Shown here: positions 1 to 5,525 of the stretch, one piece after another | Position numbering within the stretch: the first letter of the stretch is position 1 | Layout: each line of letters begins with the position of its first letter | NCBI GenBank assembly: GCA_027294815.1 | Contig: JAPULP010000048.1 | Coordinates: 1-5,525 of the forward strand | Reading direction: 5' to 3' | From: Gemmatimonadota bacterium | GTDB taxonomy: Bacteria > Gemmatimonadota > Gemmatimonadetes > Gemmatimonadales > GWC2-71-9 | Length of the DNA stretch: 5,525 nucleotides | Translations under genes and position numbers: made by a program | The notes under the pieces: model-generated | The model's database searches: none | What the model saw: only the letters and a program-made list of their open reading frames with translations | What the model was told of the DNA's origin: nothing

Positions 1-389
1 GTGCCCGCTGGCTCATCGGTGCCGGACTCTTGTCATTTCTCGGCTGGATGTGGCTACGGCGGGTGGGAATCATGGACGTCACCTTCGCATGGATCGCGGC
101 GGTCCTGTTGCTGTCCCCAATCGTCCATCCATGGTACGTCACCTGGCTCATCCCCTTCCTCGCATTTCGACGAGACGCGTGGGTGCTGGTGTGGACCGGC
201 ACGGTGATCGCCGCGTACGCCGTACTTCCCGCCTGGTGGGCCTCCGGCGTGTGGGAGCTGCCGACCTGGGCACTCGTCCTCGAATACGCACCCGTCTACA
301 CATTGATCGCGGTGTGGGCCCTGTCCTCTCGCAGACGTCGTGCCCGCGCGGACGCACCCCTATCTCACTTTCACACGGGCCCCTCATGA
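1..389 (+). CDS. C-terminal part of a GT-C / GT87-like membrane glycosyltransferase (5' truncated)
   Basis: This is the last 128 residues of an integral membrane protein whose beginning lies left of the window; the reading frame begins at base 3. The fragment is very rich in W, L, V and A and holds about four hydrophobic segments (roughly fragment residues 3-18, 28-55, 59-75 and 98-108), ending in a short basic tail (SRRRRAR). The key sign is the block LLLSPIVHPWYVTWLIPF at residues 35-52. An S-P-x-V-HPWY-x-x-W-x-x-P motif is typical of the late membrane helices of polyprenol-phosphate-dependent GT-C mannosyltransferases of the GT87/DUF2029 type, as is the following EYAPVY (94-99). Such enzymes move sugars from lipid carriers on the outer face of the cytoplasmic membrane. 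The stop codon overlaps the next gene's start (ATGA), so the two are probably co-translated. The family call is fairly good; donor and acceptor cannot be told because the catalytic N-terminal part is missing. Confidence 0.75.
   Translation, partial: ARWLIGAGLLSFLGWMWLRRVGIMDVTFAWIAAVLLLSPIVHPWYVTWLIPFLAFRRDAWVLVWTGTVIAAYAVLPAWWASGVWELPTWALVLEYAPVYTLIAVWALSSRRRRARADAPLSHFHTGPS
386..389 (+). promoter_or_regulatory. ATGA stop/start overlap (translational coupling)
   Basis: The TGA stop of the membrane glycosyltransferase (387-389) overlaps the ATG of the EEP gene (386-388). With no Shine-Dalgarno upstream, termination-reinitiation is the likely way the second gene is translated. Confidence 0.75.
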
Positions 390-1174
390 TCGGCAACAGA
401 TTGGTAACGGTCGGAGTCACTGTGCTCGTCGCGACCTGGCCCGGCAAGAACGAACCCGGCCCGCCACAGCAATCAACGACCGTTCGCATCCTGGCGTACA
501 ACATTCGCCACGGCGCCGGGATGGACGACGTGGTGGATCTGGAACGAGCCGCTCGGGTCATACGCCGGATCAACCCCGACTTGGTCGCGCTACAGGAAAT
601 CGACAATCAGACGACGCGCACGAACCGCGTCGACCAAGCCAAACGACTAGGTGAGCTTACCGGAATGCACCACGTATTCGGCGGGTTCATGGATTACCGC
701 GAAGGGCAGTATGGAATGGCCCTACTGTCCCGCTTTCCTTTCATCGAGACCATCAATCACCGCTTGCCGGACGGCCAAGAACCGCGGACCGCCCTCACCG
801 CGCGGGTGCGCCTCGGCACCGACGGCCCGGAGATCTTCTTCGTGGGTATTCATTTATATAGGAGCGCCGCCGAGCGGCTGGCGCAGGCACGTCGCATCGT
901 CGAGATCTTCGACGATGAGTCTCGTCCCGTCATCCTCGCCGGCGATTTCAACTCCGCGCCGGACTCTGACGTACTGCAACTGCTGAGTGAGACGTGGACG
1001 ATTCCCGACAAGGGCCCGGACAACCTGACGTTCCCCTCGGTGGACCCGCGACGAGAAATCGATTTCATCATGTTCCGGCCGAGTGGGGCATTCGAGGTCG
1101 TTGCGATAGACGTGATCGACGAACCACTCGTCTCTGACCACCGCCCCGTCGTGCTCGAGATCGTTCGCAAATAG
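386..1174 (+). CDS. Endonuclease/exonuclease/phosphatase (EEP) superfamily hydrolase
   Basis: This 262-residue protein has the EEP fold of metal-dependent phosphodiesterases and phosphatases (the DNase I / sphingomyelinase / AP endonuclease superfamily). Its active-site motifs occur in order: YNIRHG (N39), LQEID (E71), YGMALLSRFP (109-118), IHL (H156), GDFNS (D187, N189), EIDFIM (D226) and SDHRPV (D251, H252). All the expected metal-binding and catalytic residues are therefore present. The N-terminus (residues 6-19) is a short hydrophobic stretch after Arg5, which could be an export signal or anchor; there is no lipobox cysteine. The frame stays open upstream, but the ATG at 386 is chosen because it lies four bases inside the end of the preceding gene and directly precedes the hydrophobic stretch. 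No Shine-Dalgarno is visible, which fits translational coupling. The substrate could be a nucleic acid, a phospholipid or an inositol phosphate. Pairing with a membrane glycosyltransferase makes an envelope lipid substrate possible, but this is inference. Confidence 0.9.
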   Translation: MIGNRLVTVGVTVLVATWPGKNEPGPPQQSTTVRILAYNIRHGAGMDDVVDLERAARVIRRINPDLVALQEIDNQTTRTNRVDQAKRLGELTGMHHVFGGFMDYREGQYGMALLSRFPFIETINHRLPDGQEPRTALTARVRLGTDGPEIFFVGIHLYRSAAERLAQARRIVEIFDDESRPVILAGDFNSAPDSDVLQLLSETWTIPDKGPDNLTFPSVDPRREIDFIMFRPSGAFEVVAIDVIDEPLVSDHRPVVLEIVRK

Positions 1175-1219
1175 CCGGATACCTCTTGATCCGTGGGTTC
1201 CGGGCTTTCATTATCCGGC
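1174..1219. repeat. 8-base inverted repeat bracketing a promoter
   Basis: GCCGGATA (1174-1181) and TATCCGGC (1212-1219) are perfect inverted copies 30 bases apart. The left arm starts in the stop codon of the EEP gene and lies just upstream of the predicted -35 box; the right arm overlaps the predicted -10 box. A third partial copy, ATCCG (1189-1193), can also pair with CGGAT (1176-1180) across an 8-base loop. No T-run follows, so this is not a standard intrinsic terminator. An operator or a competing RNA structure is possible. Confidence 0.45.
1186..1214 (+). promoter_or_regulatory. Putative sigma-70-like promoter for the GH109 operon
   Basis: TTGATC (1186-1191) matches the -35 consensus at four of six bases. 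CATTAT (1209-1214) matches the -10 consensus at four of six. The spacing is the ideal 17 bases. Initiation would fall near 1221 and give a leader of about 30 bases holding the GGAGG ribosome binding site. It sits in the widest gap between genes in the window. It is a by-eye match, so confidence is moderate. Confidence 0.45.
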
Positions 1220-1243
1220 AACCCTGAACCGGACACCTGCACT

Positions 1244-1248
1244 GGAGG
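1244..1248 (+). promoter_or_regulatory. Shine-Dalgarno GGAGG that fixes the GTG start at 1253
   Basis: GGAGG lies four bases before GTG 1253, a short but workable spacing. It is the only strong Shine-Dalgarno in front of any gene in the window. It favours GTG 1253 over the GTG at 1193, which would add 20 residues with no family character and would fall inside the predicted promoter. Confidence 0.7.
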
Positions 1249-1252
1249 CCAT

Positions 1253-2647
1253 GTGAGCGACCAACGTGAGCCCAATTCAGGAGCTAGCGAATTAGATCGT
1301 CGAGAGTTGCTCAAGGTCGGTGCAGCCGGATTGGGCGCTGCCATGCTCGGTGTGGCCACATCACCACGCACCGGGAGGGCGGCCGCGCCCGCGCCCGACC
1401 TCGGACAGGCGCCGCAGGAACCGTTCGCCGCCCCACCCATGGACGTCGTGCGGATTGGGTTCGTCGGCGTCGGCGGCCAGGGCTCGGCGCACGTCCGCAA
1501 CCTGCTGCGCATCGATGGCGTGGAACTGAAAGCGATTTGCGACATCGTTCCCGAGAAGGTCACACTCATGCAGGATCGCGCAGTCGAGGCGGGGAAACCG
1601 AGACCCAGGGGCTACGACCGCGGCGAATGGGACTTCGTGCGCATGTGCCAAGAAGAAGATCTCGACCTGGTGTTCAACGCCACGCCATGGGAGTGGCACG
1701 TTCCCATCTGCGTCACGGCGATGGAGAACGGGAAGCATGCGGCCACGGAAGTCCCCGCGTGCTACACGGTCGAGGACTGTTGGCGACTCGTCGAAAGCGC
1801 CGAGAAGCACGAGAAACACTGCGTCATGATGGAAAACGTGAATTACGGCCGCTGGGAGTCGATGGTCCTGAACATGGTGCGCCACGGAATGTTCGGAGAA
1901 ATCCTGCATGGCGAGGGCGGCTACCTGCACGATCTGCGCGAGATCAAGTTCAGCTCGGAAGGCGAGGGACTCTGGCGCCGCAATCACGCCTGGACACGCA
2001 ACGGAAACCTGTATCCAACACACGGGCTCGGACCCATCGCACAGTGCATGAGCATCAACCGCGGCGACAAGTTCGAGTACCTCGTCTCCATGAGCGGACC
2101 GTCCAGAGGTTTACAGGATTACGCAAAAGAACATTTTCCGGACGGTTCCCCGCAGCGACTCGAACGATTCGCGCTGGGAGACGTGAACGTGAGCCTCATT
2201 CGCACCGCCAACGGCCGAACGATCTACGTCGGTCACGACACCAACCTGCCCCGCCCATACTCACGGATCCACTTGGTTCAGGGCACCAAGGGACTCTTTA
2301 GCGGCTATCCAAATCAGTTGTACATCGAGGGCCGTAGTCCTGCGCACCGCTGGGAGGAGGCGCAAGACTACTACGAGGAATTCCAACACCCGTTGTGGAA
2401 GGCCATGGAAGAAGCGTCGCAAGGCGCCGGACACGGAGGCATGGATTATATCGAGGACTATCGGCTCATCAAATGTCTGCTCGACGGGACGCCGACCGAC
2501 ATGAACGTATACGACGCCGCGGCGTTGAGCGCGGTGTGCGGCTTGTCCGAGTGGTCGGTGGCACACAAGAGTGCACCGATCGATTTTCCGGACTTCACGC
2601 GCGGCCGTTGGCGCACGAATCCGCCGTTGGGAATCGTCGGGGCATAA
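1253..2647 (+). CDS. Tat-exported Gfo/Idh/MocA-fold protein, GH109 alpha-N-acetylgalactosaminidase type
   Basis: This 464-residue protein begins with a twin-arginine signal: DRRELLK (15-21), a hydrophobic run (22-36), then an Ala/Pro-rich stretch to about residue 62. The Rossmann dinucleotide site is IGFVGVGGQG (68-77), and the Gfo/Idh/MocA C-terminal domain follows. Blocks I recognise from glycoside hydrolase family 109 are ATPWEWHVP (143-151), TEVP (165-168), GGYLHDLR (222-229), YPTHGLGP (254-261), DTNLPRPYSR (329-338), GHGGMD (393-398) and DFPDFTRGRW (444-453). GH109 enzymes cleave terminal alpha-linked GalNAc with tightly bound NAD by oxidation, elimination and re-reduction; Tyr254 and His257 are probably the active-site pair. 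The catalytic EKP motif of true dehydrogenases is EVP here, which argues against simple dehydrogenase activity. Tat export of the folded, NAD-loaded protein to the periplasm fits this role. Its stop abuts the next gene, so the two form an operon. Another Gfo/Idh/MocA glycosidase specificity remains possible. Confidence 0.88.
   Translation: MSDQREPNSGASELDRRELLKVGAAGLGAAMLGVATSPRTGRAAAPAPDLGQAPQEPFAAPPMDVVRIGFVGVGGQGSAHVRNLLRIDGVELKAICDIVPEKVTLMQDRAVEAGKPRPRGYDRGEWDFVRMCQEEDLDLVFNATPWEWHVPICVTAMENGKHAATEVPACYTVEDCWRLVESAEKHEKHCVMMENVNYGRWESMVLNMVRHGMFGEILHGEGGYLHDLREIKFSSEGEGLWRRNHAWTRNGNLYPTHGLGPIAQCMSINRGDKFEYLVSMSGPSRGLQDYAKEHFPDGSPQRLERFALGDVNVSLIRTANGRTIYVGHDTNLPRPYSRIHLVQGTKGLFSGYPNQLYIEGRSPAHRWEEAQDYYEEFQHPLWKAMEEASQGAGHGGMDYIEDYRLIKCLLDGTPTDMNVYDAAALSAVCGLSEWSVAHKSAPIDFPDFTRGRWRTNPPLGIVGA
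2644..2647 (+). promoter_or_regulatory. ATAA junction: likely AUA start overlapping the GH109 stop
   Basis: The GH109 gene ends with TAA at 2645-2647. The next gene's conserved protein sequence begins exactly at ATA 2644 (I-T-T-P-T-L-V-V-L-A-A-G), where relatives usually begin M-x-PTLVVLAAG. ATAA thus stands where an ATGA overlap is expected, as at 386-389. GGGA at 2629-2632 is a weak Shine-Dalgarno candidate 11 bases before it. Confidence 0.5.
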
Positions 2648-3543
2648 CAACGCCCACCCTCGTCGTCCTGGCCGCAGGCGTCTCGAGTCGCTACGGCAGC
2701 TTGAAGCAACTCGACGCGTTGGGACCGGCCGGGCATCCACTGATGGATTACTCCATCTACGATGCCATGCAGGCCGGCTTCGGGAAGGTGGTGTTCGTCA
2801 TCCGCCCGGATCTCGAGGCCAGATTCATCGAGCGCGTTGAGCGCTTGCACGGCCTGATTCCCACGGAGTATGCGTTTCAACGTCTCGACGATGTTCCGTC
2901 AGGCACCGACGCACCGTCAAGTCGCGAAAAACCCTGGGGAACCGGACACGCCGTTCTCGCCGCCCGTGATTACGTCGAGGATACCTTCGTTGTCATCAAC
3001 GCCGATGATTTCTACGGGCGAAGGTCGTACTCCTCGCTCTATACCCACCTCACAACGAACGCCGTGTCCGGCCCAACGTTCGCACTCGTGGGCTTCACCC
3101 TGCGCGACACGTTATCGTCGCACGGCGGTGTGTCACGCGGCGTGTGCCAGGTCGACGATGACGGATTCCTCGCATCGGTTTCCGAAGTGATGTCGCTCCA
3201 ACGCGAAGCGTCCGGCATTGCCGGCGTGGATCTCGCTGGTAACCCGTGTCGCTTCACCGGAAACGAGATCGTATCGCTCAACATTTGGGGATTCACAGCT
3301 GACGTGTTCGAGATGCTCGAGCGGCGCTTTGTTGATTTTCTGAGAACGCGCGCGGATGGCAAGGCGGAGTTTCTGGTTCCCGACGCCATCAACGACATCC
3401 TCGTGGCCGGCGAAGCACGGGCCAAAATTATACCGACGGACGATGCGTTCTTCGGTGTCACACACCCGGCGGACAGGACCGACGTTCAGCAAAAGCTGCA
3501 AGATCTCGTCGCGTCGGGGAGATACCCGGAACGCCTCTTTTGA
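2644..3543 (+). CDS. Sugar-1-phosphate nucleotidyltransferase-like protein (NTP_transferase fold)
   Basis: Read from codon 2644 this is a 299-residue protein, the usual length of its family. It has the NTP-binding loop LAAGVSSRYGSLKQ (9-22), MDYSIYDA (34-41), EKPWGTGHA (95-103), the metal-binding NADDFYG (119-125, Asp121/Asp122), SRGVC (164-168), NIWGF (213-217) and FFGVT (269-273). Family members join a sugar-1-phosphate to an NTP, giving an NDP-sugar and pyrophosphate in the cytoplasm. This subgroup often sits beside sugar or amino-sugar kinases, but its specificity is not settled by sequence. The start is the odd part: no ATG or GTG lies in a suitable place. The options are ATA 2644 (overlapping the GH109 stop) or TTG 2608, which would add 12 residues without family character and overlap the GH109 gene by 40 bases. 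The frame also stays open much further upstream, but only as a shadow of the GH109 gene. Function is firm at fold level; the substrate is unknown, with amino-sugar phosphates a guess from context. Confidence 0.88.
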   Translation: MTTPTLVVLAAGVSSRYGSLKQLDALGPAGHPLMDYSIYDAMQAGFGKVVFVIRPDLEARFIERVERLHGLIPTEYAFQRLDDVPSGTDAPSSREKPWGTGHAVLAARDYVEDTFVVINADDFYGRRSYSSLYTHLTTNAVSGPTFALVGFTLRDTLSSHGGVSRGVCQVDDDGFLASVSEVMSLQREASGIAGVDLAGNPCRFTGNEIVSLNIWGFTADVFEMLERRFVDFLRTRADGKAEFLVPDAINDILVAGEARAKIIPTDDAFFGVTHPADRTDVQQKLQDLVASGRYPERLF

Positions 3544-3569
3544 CACCGTCAACGCTATGCGACTACGTT
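3540..3569 (+). promoter_or_regulatory. Putative promoter for the J-domain gene, predicting a leaderless mRNA
   Basis: TTGACA (3540-3545) is a perfect -35 box and overlaps the TGA stop of the nucleotidyltransferase gene. TACGTT (3564-3569), 18 bases later, fits the TANNNT form of a -10 box. Seven bases separate it from the ATG at 3577, so transcription would begin at or next to the start codon. The J-domain gene has no Shine-Dalgarno, consistent with a leaderless message. The -10 match is weak. Confidence 0.4.
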
Positions 3570-3576
3570 AGCCACC

Positions 3577-4044
3577 ATGGAGATGTCGAATCCGGTGAAA
3601 CCGCGCCGCAGCGTGGCCAGCTGCTACCGCGTCTTGGGTCTCCCGCCCGGCACGGCGCTCGCCGATATCAAGAAAGCCTATTTGGATCTGGCGCAGGTAT
3701 GGCACCCCGATCGGTTCGTACACGACCCCAGGCTCCAGCAGAAAGCCCAAGACAATCTCAAACGCATCAACGAGGCGTACGAGATATTGCAATCGTCAGA
3801 TCTCCCGGACAGGCCGACACGCATTTCCCGCATCAGCAGCTCGTTCCATGCCATACTCGGAATCGGTGACATGTTGAAAACGGGCACACACCGAAGCCCG
3901 AGACCGAAGCGACAGCGAGTCCGCGTGCTGCTGCCCGACGAAGACGACACTCGACTGGGCCGACGCCCCTCTCACGATCGTCTCTGGCTCGCGCTCGGGG
4001 GGATCGTGGTGTTGGGAATCGTGCTCGCCCTCCTGCTGATATGA
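3577..4044 (+). CDS. Small tail-anchored J-domain (DnaJ-like) protein
   Basis: This 155-residue protein has an N-terminal J domain at about 16-72: CYRVLGLPPGT opens helix I, KKAYLDLAQVWHPDR carries the essential HPD motif (43-45) that stimulates DnaK ATPase, and INEAYEIL closes the domain. There is no Gly/Phe region, zinc-finger domain or substrate-binding C-terminal domain, so it is a class C J protein, not the housekeeping DnaJ (usually about 370 residues). A linker with a basic patch (RSPRPKRQR, 106-114) and an acidic patch (PDEDD, 120-124) follows. The last 20 residues (136-155, LWLALGG to LALLLI) form one hydrophobic helix ending at the C-terminus, as in a tail anchor that leaves the J domain in the cytoplasm. 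It may recruit DnaK to the membrane. ATG 3577 is the first start after the previous stop; ATG 3583 is an alternative. Its client is unknown, and its link to the neighbouring sugar genes is not evident. Confidence 0.87.
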   Translation: MEMSNPVKPRRSVASCYRVLGLPPGTALADIKKAYLDLAQVWHPDRFVHDPRLQQKAQDNLKRINEAYEILQSSDLPDRPTRISRISSSFHAILGIGDMLKTGTHRSPRPKRQRVRVLLPDEDDTRLGRRPSHDRLWLALGGIVVLGIVLALLLI

Positions 4045-4061
4045 GATGAATGCATCCCGCT

Positions 4062-4075
4062 CGGTGGTGACACCG
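4062..4075 (+). other. Small GNRA-type hairpin between J-domain and symporter genes
   Basis: CGGTG (4062-4066) and CACCG (4071-4075) form a perfect 5-base stem around GTGA, a GNRA-type tetraloop in RNA. It lies in the 48-base gap, 17 bases before the symporter ATG. No T-run follows, so it does not look like an intrinsic terminator. It could affect mRNA stability or ribosome entry, or be chance. Confidence 0.3.
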
Positions 4076-4092
4076 CGAACCCCCGAAATGCT

Positions 4093-5525
4093 ATGCAACT
4101 AACCACTATCGACTGGGTCGTCGTGGCCCTGTACGGCACGCTTGCGCTGGTCGTAGGCCTCTACTTCGCCCGCCGCGCCGGACGGGGAACGGAGGAGTTC
4201 TTTCTCTCCGGCCGCAAACTGCCTTGGTGGCTGCTCGGCACGTCGATGGTGGCGACGACATTCTCCACCGACACGCCAAACCTCGTAACCGATCTCGTTC
4301 GTACGGGCGGCGTGAGCCAGAACTGGCTGTGGTGGGCGTTTTTGATTACGGGCATGGCAACCGTTTTTTTCTACGCCAAACTCTGGCGTCGCTCCGGCGC
4401 TTTGACGGACATCGGGTTTTACGAGCTTCGCTACGCCGGAAAGCCCGCGGCGTTCCTGCGTTGGTTCCGCGCCATCTACCTCGGCGTCTTCTTCAACGTC
4501 ATGATCATGGCGACCGTCACGTTGGCGGCGATCAAGATCGGCGGAGTGCTCCTCGGTATCGACAAGTACACGACGGTCCTGATCGCCTGCACGGTCACCG
4601 TGATCTACTCGGCAACGTCGGGCCTGTGGGGTGTGGTAGTGACCGATCTGCTGCTGTTCGTACTCGCCATGATCGGTTCGATTGCGGCCGCCTACTTCGC
4701 ATTGGCGCAACCGGAGGTGGGCGGGCTGGCAGGCATGGTGTCACACCCGGCGCTGGCGGGAAAGTTGAGCCTGCTACCAGATTTTTCCGATTGGACCTCT
4801 GTTTCGGCCGTGCTGATCGTGCCGCTCGCCGTGCAGTGGTGGAGCACCTGGTACCCCGGCGCAGAACCGGGAGGCGGCGGATATGTGGCCCAGCGAATGC
4901 TCGCGGCACGAAATGAAAAGGAGGCGATGTCGGCGACGCTGTTGTTCAACATCGCCCATTACGCAATGCGGCCCTGGCCCTGGATCATCGTCGCACTGTG
5001 CTCGATCATCGTGTATCCGAATCTCGACGCGATCACGGCGAGATTTCCGGGACTCGACCCGTCCATCGTCCGCGACGACCTCGCCTACCCCGCGATGCTC
5101 GTGTTTCTGCCCCACGGATTGTTGGGCCTCGCGGTCGCTTCGTTGGCCGCGGCGTACATGTCTACGATCAGCACGCACCTCAACTGGGGCGCGTCGTACA
5201 TGGTCGACGACGTCTACCGGCGATTCGTCGCACCAGACAAGAGCGAAACCCACTACGTCACCGTTGGACGGCTGTCGACGGTCGGGCTGATCGTGATGGC
5301 CGCGCTGGTGTCGTTGTGGTTGGAGAACGCGCTACAAGCGTTTCAGATTTTGCTGCAGATCGGGGCGGGGACCGGTTTGATATTCCTGCTACGCTGGTTT
5401 TGGTGGCGCATCAACGCCTGGAGCGAGATCTCAGCGATGATCATTTCGTTCATCGTCGCCGTGTACTTTCAATTCGCCCACGAGCGGCTCGGATTCGCCC
5501 CCATGTCGGCCTCGGCAACGCTGAC
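4093..5525 (+). CDS. Sodium:solute symporter, SSS family (3' truncated)
   Basis: The frame is open from ATG 4093 to the window edge, giving 477 whole codons of a multi-pass membrane protein. Family members of this type are often near 600 residues, so the C-terminal end is missing. Signs of the SSS family (LeuT fold) are a first helix at about 8-26, then EEFFLSGRKLPWW (34-46), the SMVATTFSTDTPN helix (51-63) that usually shapes the sodium and substrate sites, YVAQRMLAARNEKEA (264-278), and AAYMSTISTHLNWGASY (353-369), whose Ser/Thr residues match the usual sodium-binding helix. The protein would import a solute, often a sugar or organic acid, with Na+. Codon 4093 is the only start between the in-frame TGA at 4042 and the first helix, so this start is firm, although no Shine-Dalgarno is visible. 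The cargo cannot be read from sequence; nearness to the GH109 gene makes a sugar plausible. Confidence 0.93.
   Translation, partial: MQLTTIDWVVVALYGTLALVVGLYFARRAGRGTEEFFLSGRKLPWWLLGTSMVATTFSTDTPNLVTDLVRTGGVSQNWLWWAFLITGMATVFFYAKLWRRSGALTDIGFYELRYAGKPAAFLRWFRAIYLGVFFNVMIMATVTLAAIKIGGVLLGIDKYTTVLIACTVTVIYSATSGLWGVVVTDLLLFVLAMIGSIAAAYFALAQPEVGGLAGMVSHPALAGKLSLLPDFSDWTSVSAVLIVPLAVQWWSTWYPGAEPGGGGYVAQRMLAARNEKEAMSATLLFNIAHYAMRPWPWIIVALCSIIVYPNLDAITARFPGLDPSIVRDDLAYPAMLVFLPHGLLGLAVASLAAAYMSTISTHLNWGASYMVDDVYRRFVAPDKSETHYVTVGRLSTVGLIVMAALVSLWLENALQAFQILLQIGAGTGLIFLLRWFWWRINAWSEISAMIISFIVAVYFQFAHERLGFAPMSASATL

Noticed and set aside
1174..1219. Inverted repeat as a rho-independent terminator of the EEP gene
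   Set aside because: The 30-base loop is too long and no T-run follows either the long or the short stem.
1193..1252. Upstream GTG at 1193 as the GH109 start
   Set aside because: It would overlap the predicted promoter, lacks a ribosome binding site, and would push the twin-arginine motif 20 residues further from the N-terminus. GTG 1253 has GGAGG before it.
850..1569. 239-codon open frame on the - strand
   Set aside because: It is antisense to the motif-bearing EEP and GH109 genes, its low-complexity Ser/Pro/Arg composition is typical of a GC-rich shadow frame, and it has no recognisable domain.
3571..3580. GCCACCATGG at the J-domain start, a perfect match to the eukaryotic Kozak consensus
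   Set aside because: Packed one-strand gene layout, Tat signal and ATGA overlap are bacterial. The match is coincidental, and bacterial ribosomes do not use it.
4042..4095. J-domain and symporter genes share a reading frame with only one TGA between them, so read-through could make a fusion
   Set aside because: A shared frame has a one-in-three chance, and 16 codons without a stop is common. The symporter has its own ATG directly before its first helix, and no read-through signal is visible.
4046..4102. 18-residue open frame starting at ATG 4046 in the gap before the symporter, a possible leader peptide
   Set aside because: It has no Shine-Dalgarno and no meaningful residue pattern, and nothing suggests attenuation.
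4099..4710. 203-codon open frame on the - strand
   Set aside because: It lies wholly antisense to the sodium symporter, is rich in Arg, Asp and His, and has no motif; a shadow frame.

Overview
The window is a GC-rich bacterial chromosome segment. All six genes lie on the + strand and are tightly packed, and no gap between genes exceeds about 80 bases. There is no phage, IS, CRISPR, tRNA or rRNA signal. A Tat-exported GH109-type protein, an SSS-family sodium symporter of the kind common in soil polysaccharide degraders, and mostly weak or absent Shine-Dalgarno sequences would fit Acidobacteriota, Gemmatimonadota or a similar free-living heterotroph. The phylum is an inference that the sequence cannot settle.

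Layout. Bases 1-389 hold the C-terminal end of a multi-pass GT-C/GT87-like membrane glycosyltransferase, cut by the window edge. It overlaps by four bases (ATGA) an endonuclease/exonuclease/phosphatase (EEP) family protein at 386-1174. A 78-base gap follows, with a sigma-70-like promoter bracketed by an 8-base inverted repeat and a GGAGG ribosome binding site. Next come a Tat-signal Gfo/Idh/MocA-fold protein of the GH109 alpha-N-acetylgalactosaminidase type (1253-2647) and a sugar-1-phosphate nucleotidyltransferase-like gene (about 2644-3543). The junction of these two reads ATAA, where ATGA would be expected, so the second gene seems to start at a rare AUA codon or at an upstream TTG. A small tail-anchored J-domain protein (3577-4044) follows, possibly read from a leaderless transcript. 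The window ends inside a sodium:solute symporter (4093 to beyond 5525).

How they may work together. GH109 enzymes release N-acetylgalactosamine by an NAD-dependent mechanism. A translationally coupled nucleotidyltransferase and a nearby sodium symporter suggest sugar release, uptake and activation, but no sugar kinase is visible, so the pathway is incomplete here and remains a hypothesis. The J protein and the EEP/GT-C pair have no evident direct part in it. The points most worth a second look are the AUA start junction, the EVP in place of EKP in the Gfo/Idh/MocA protein, and the two predicted promoters.
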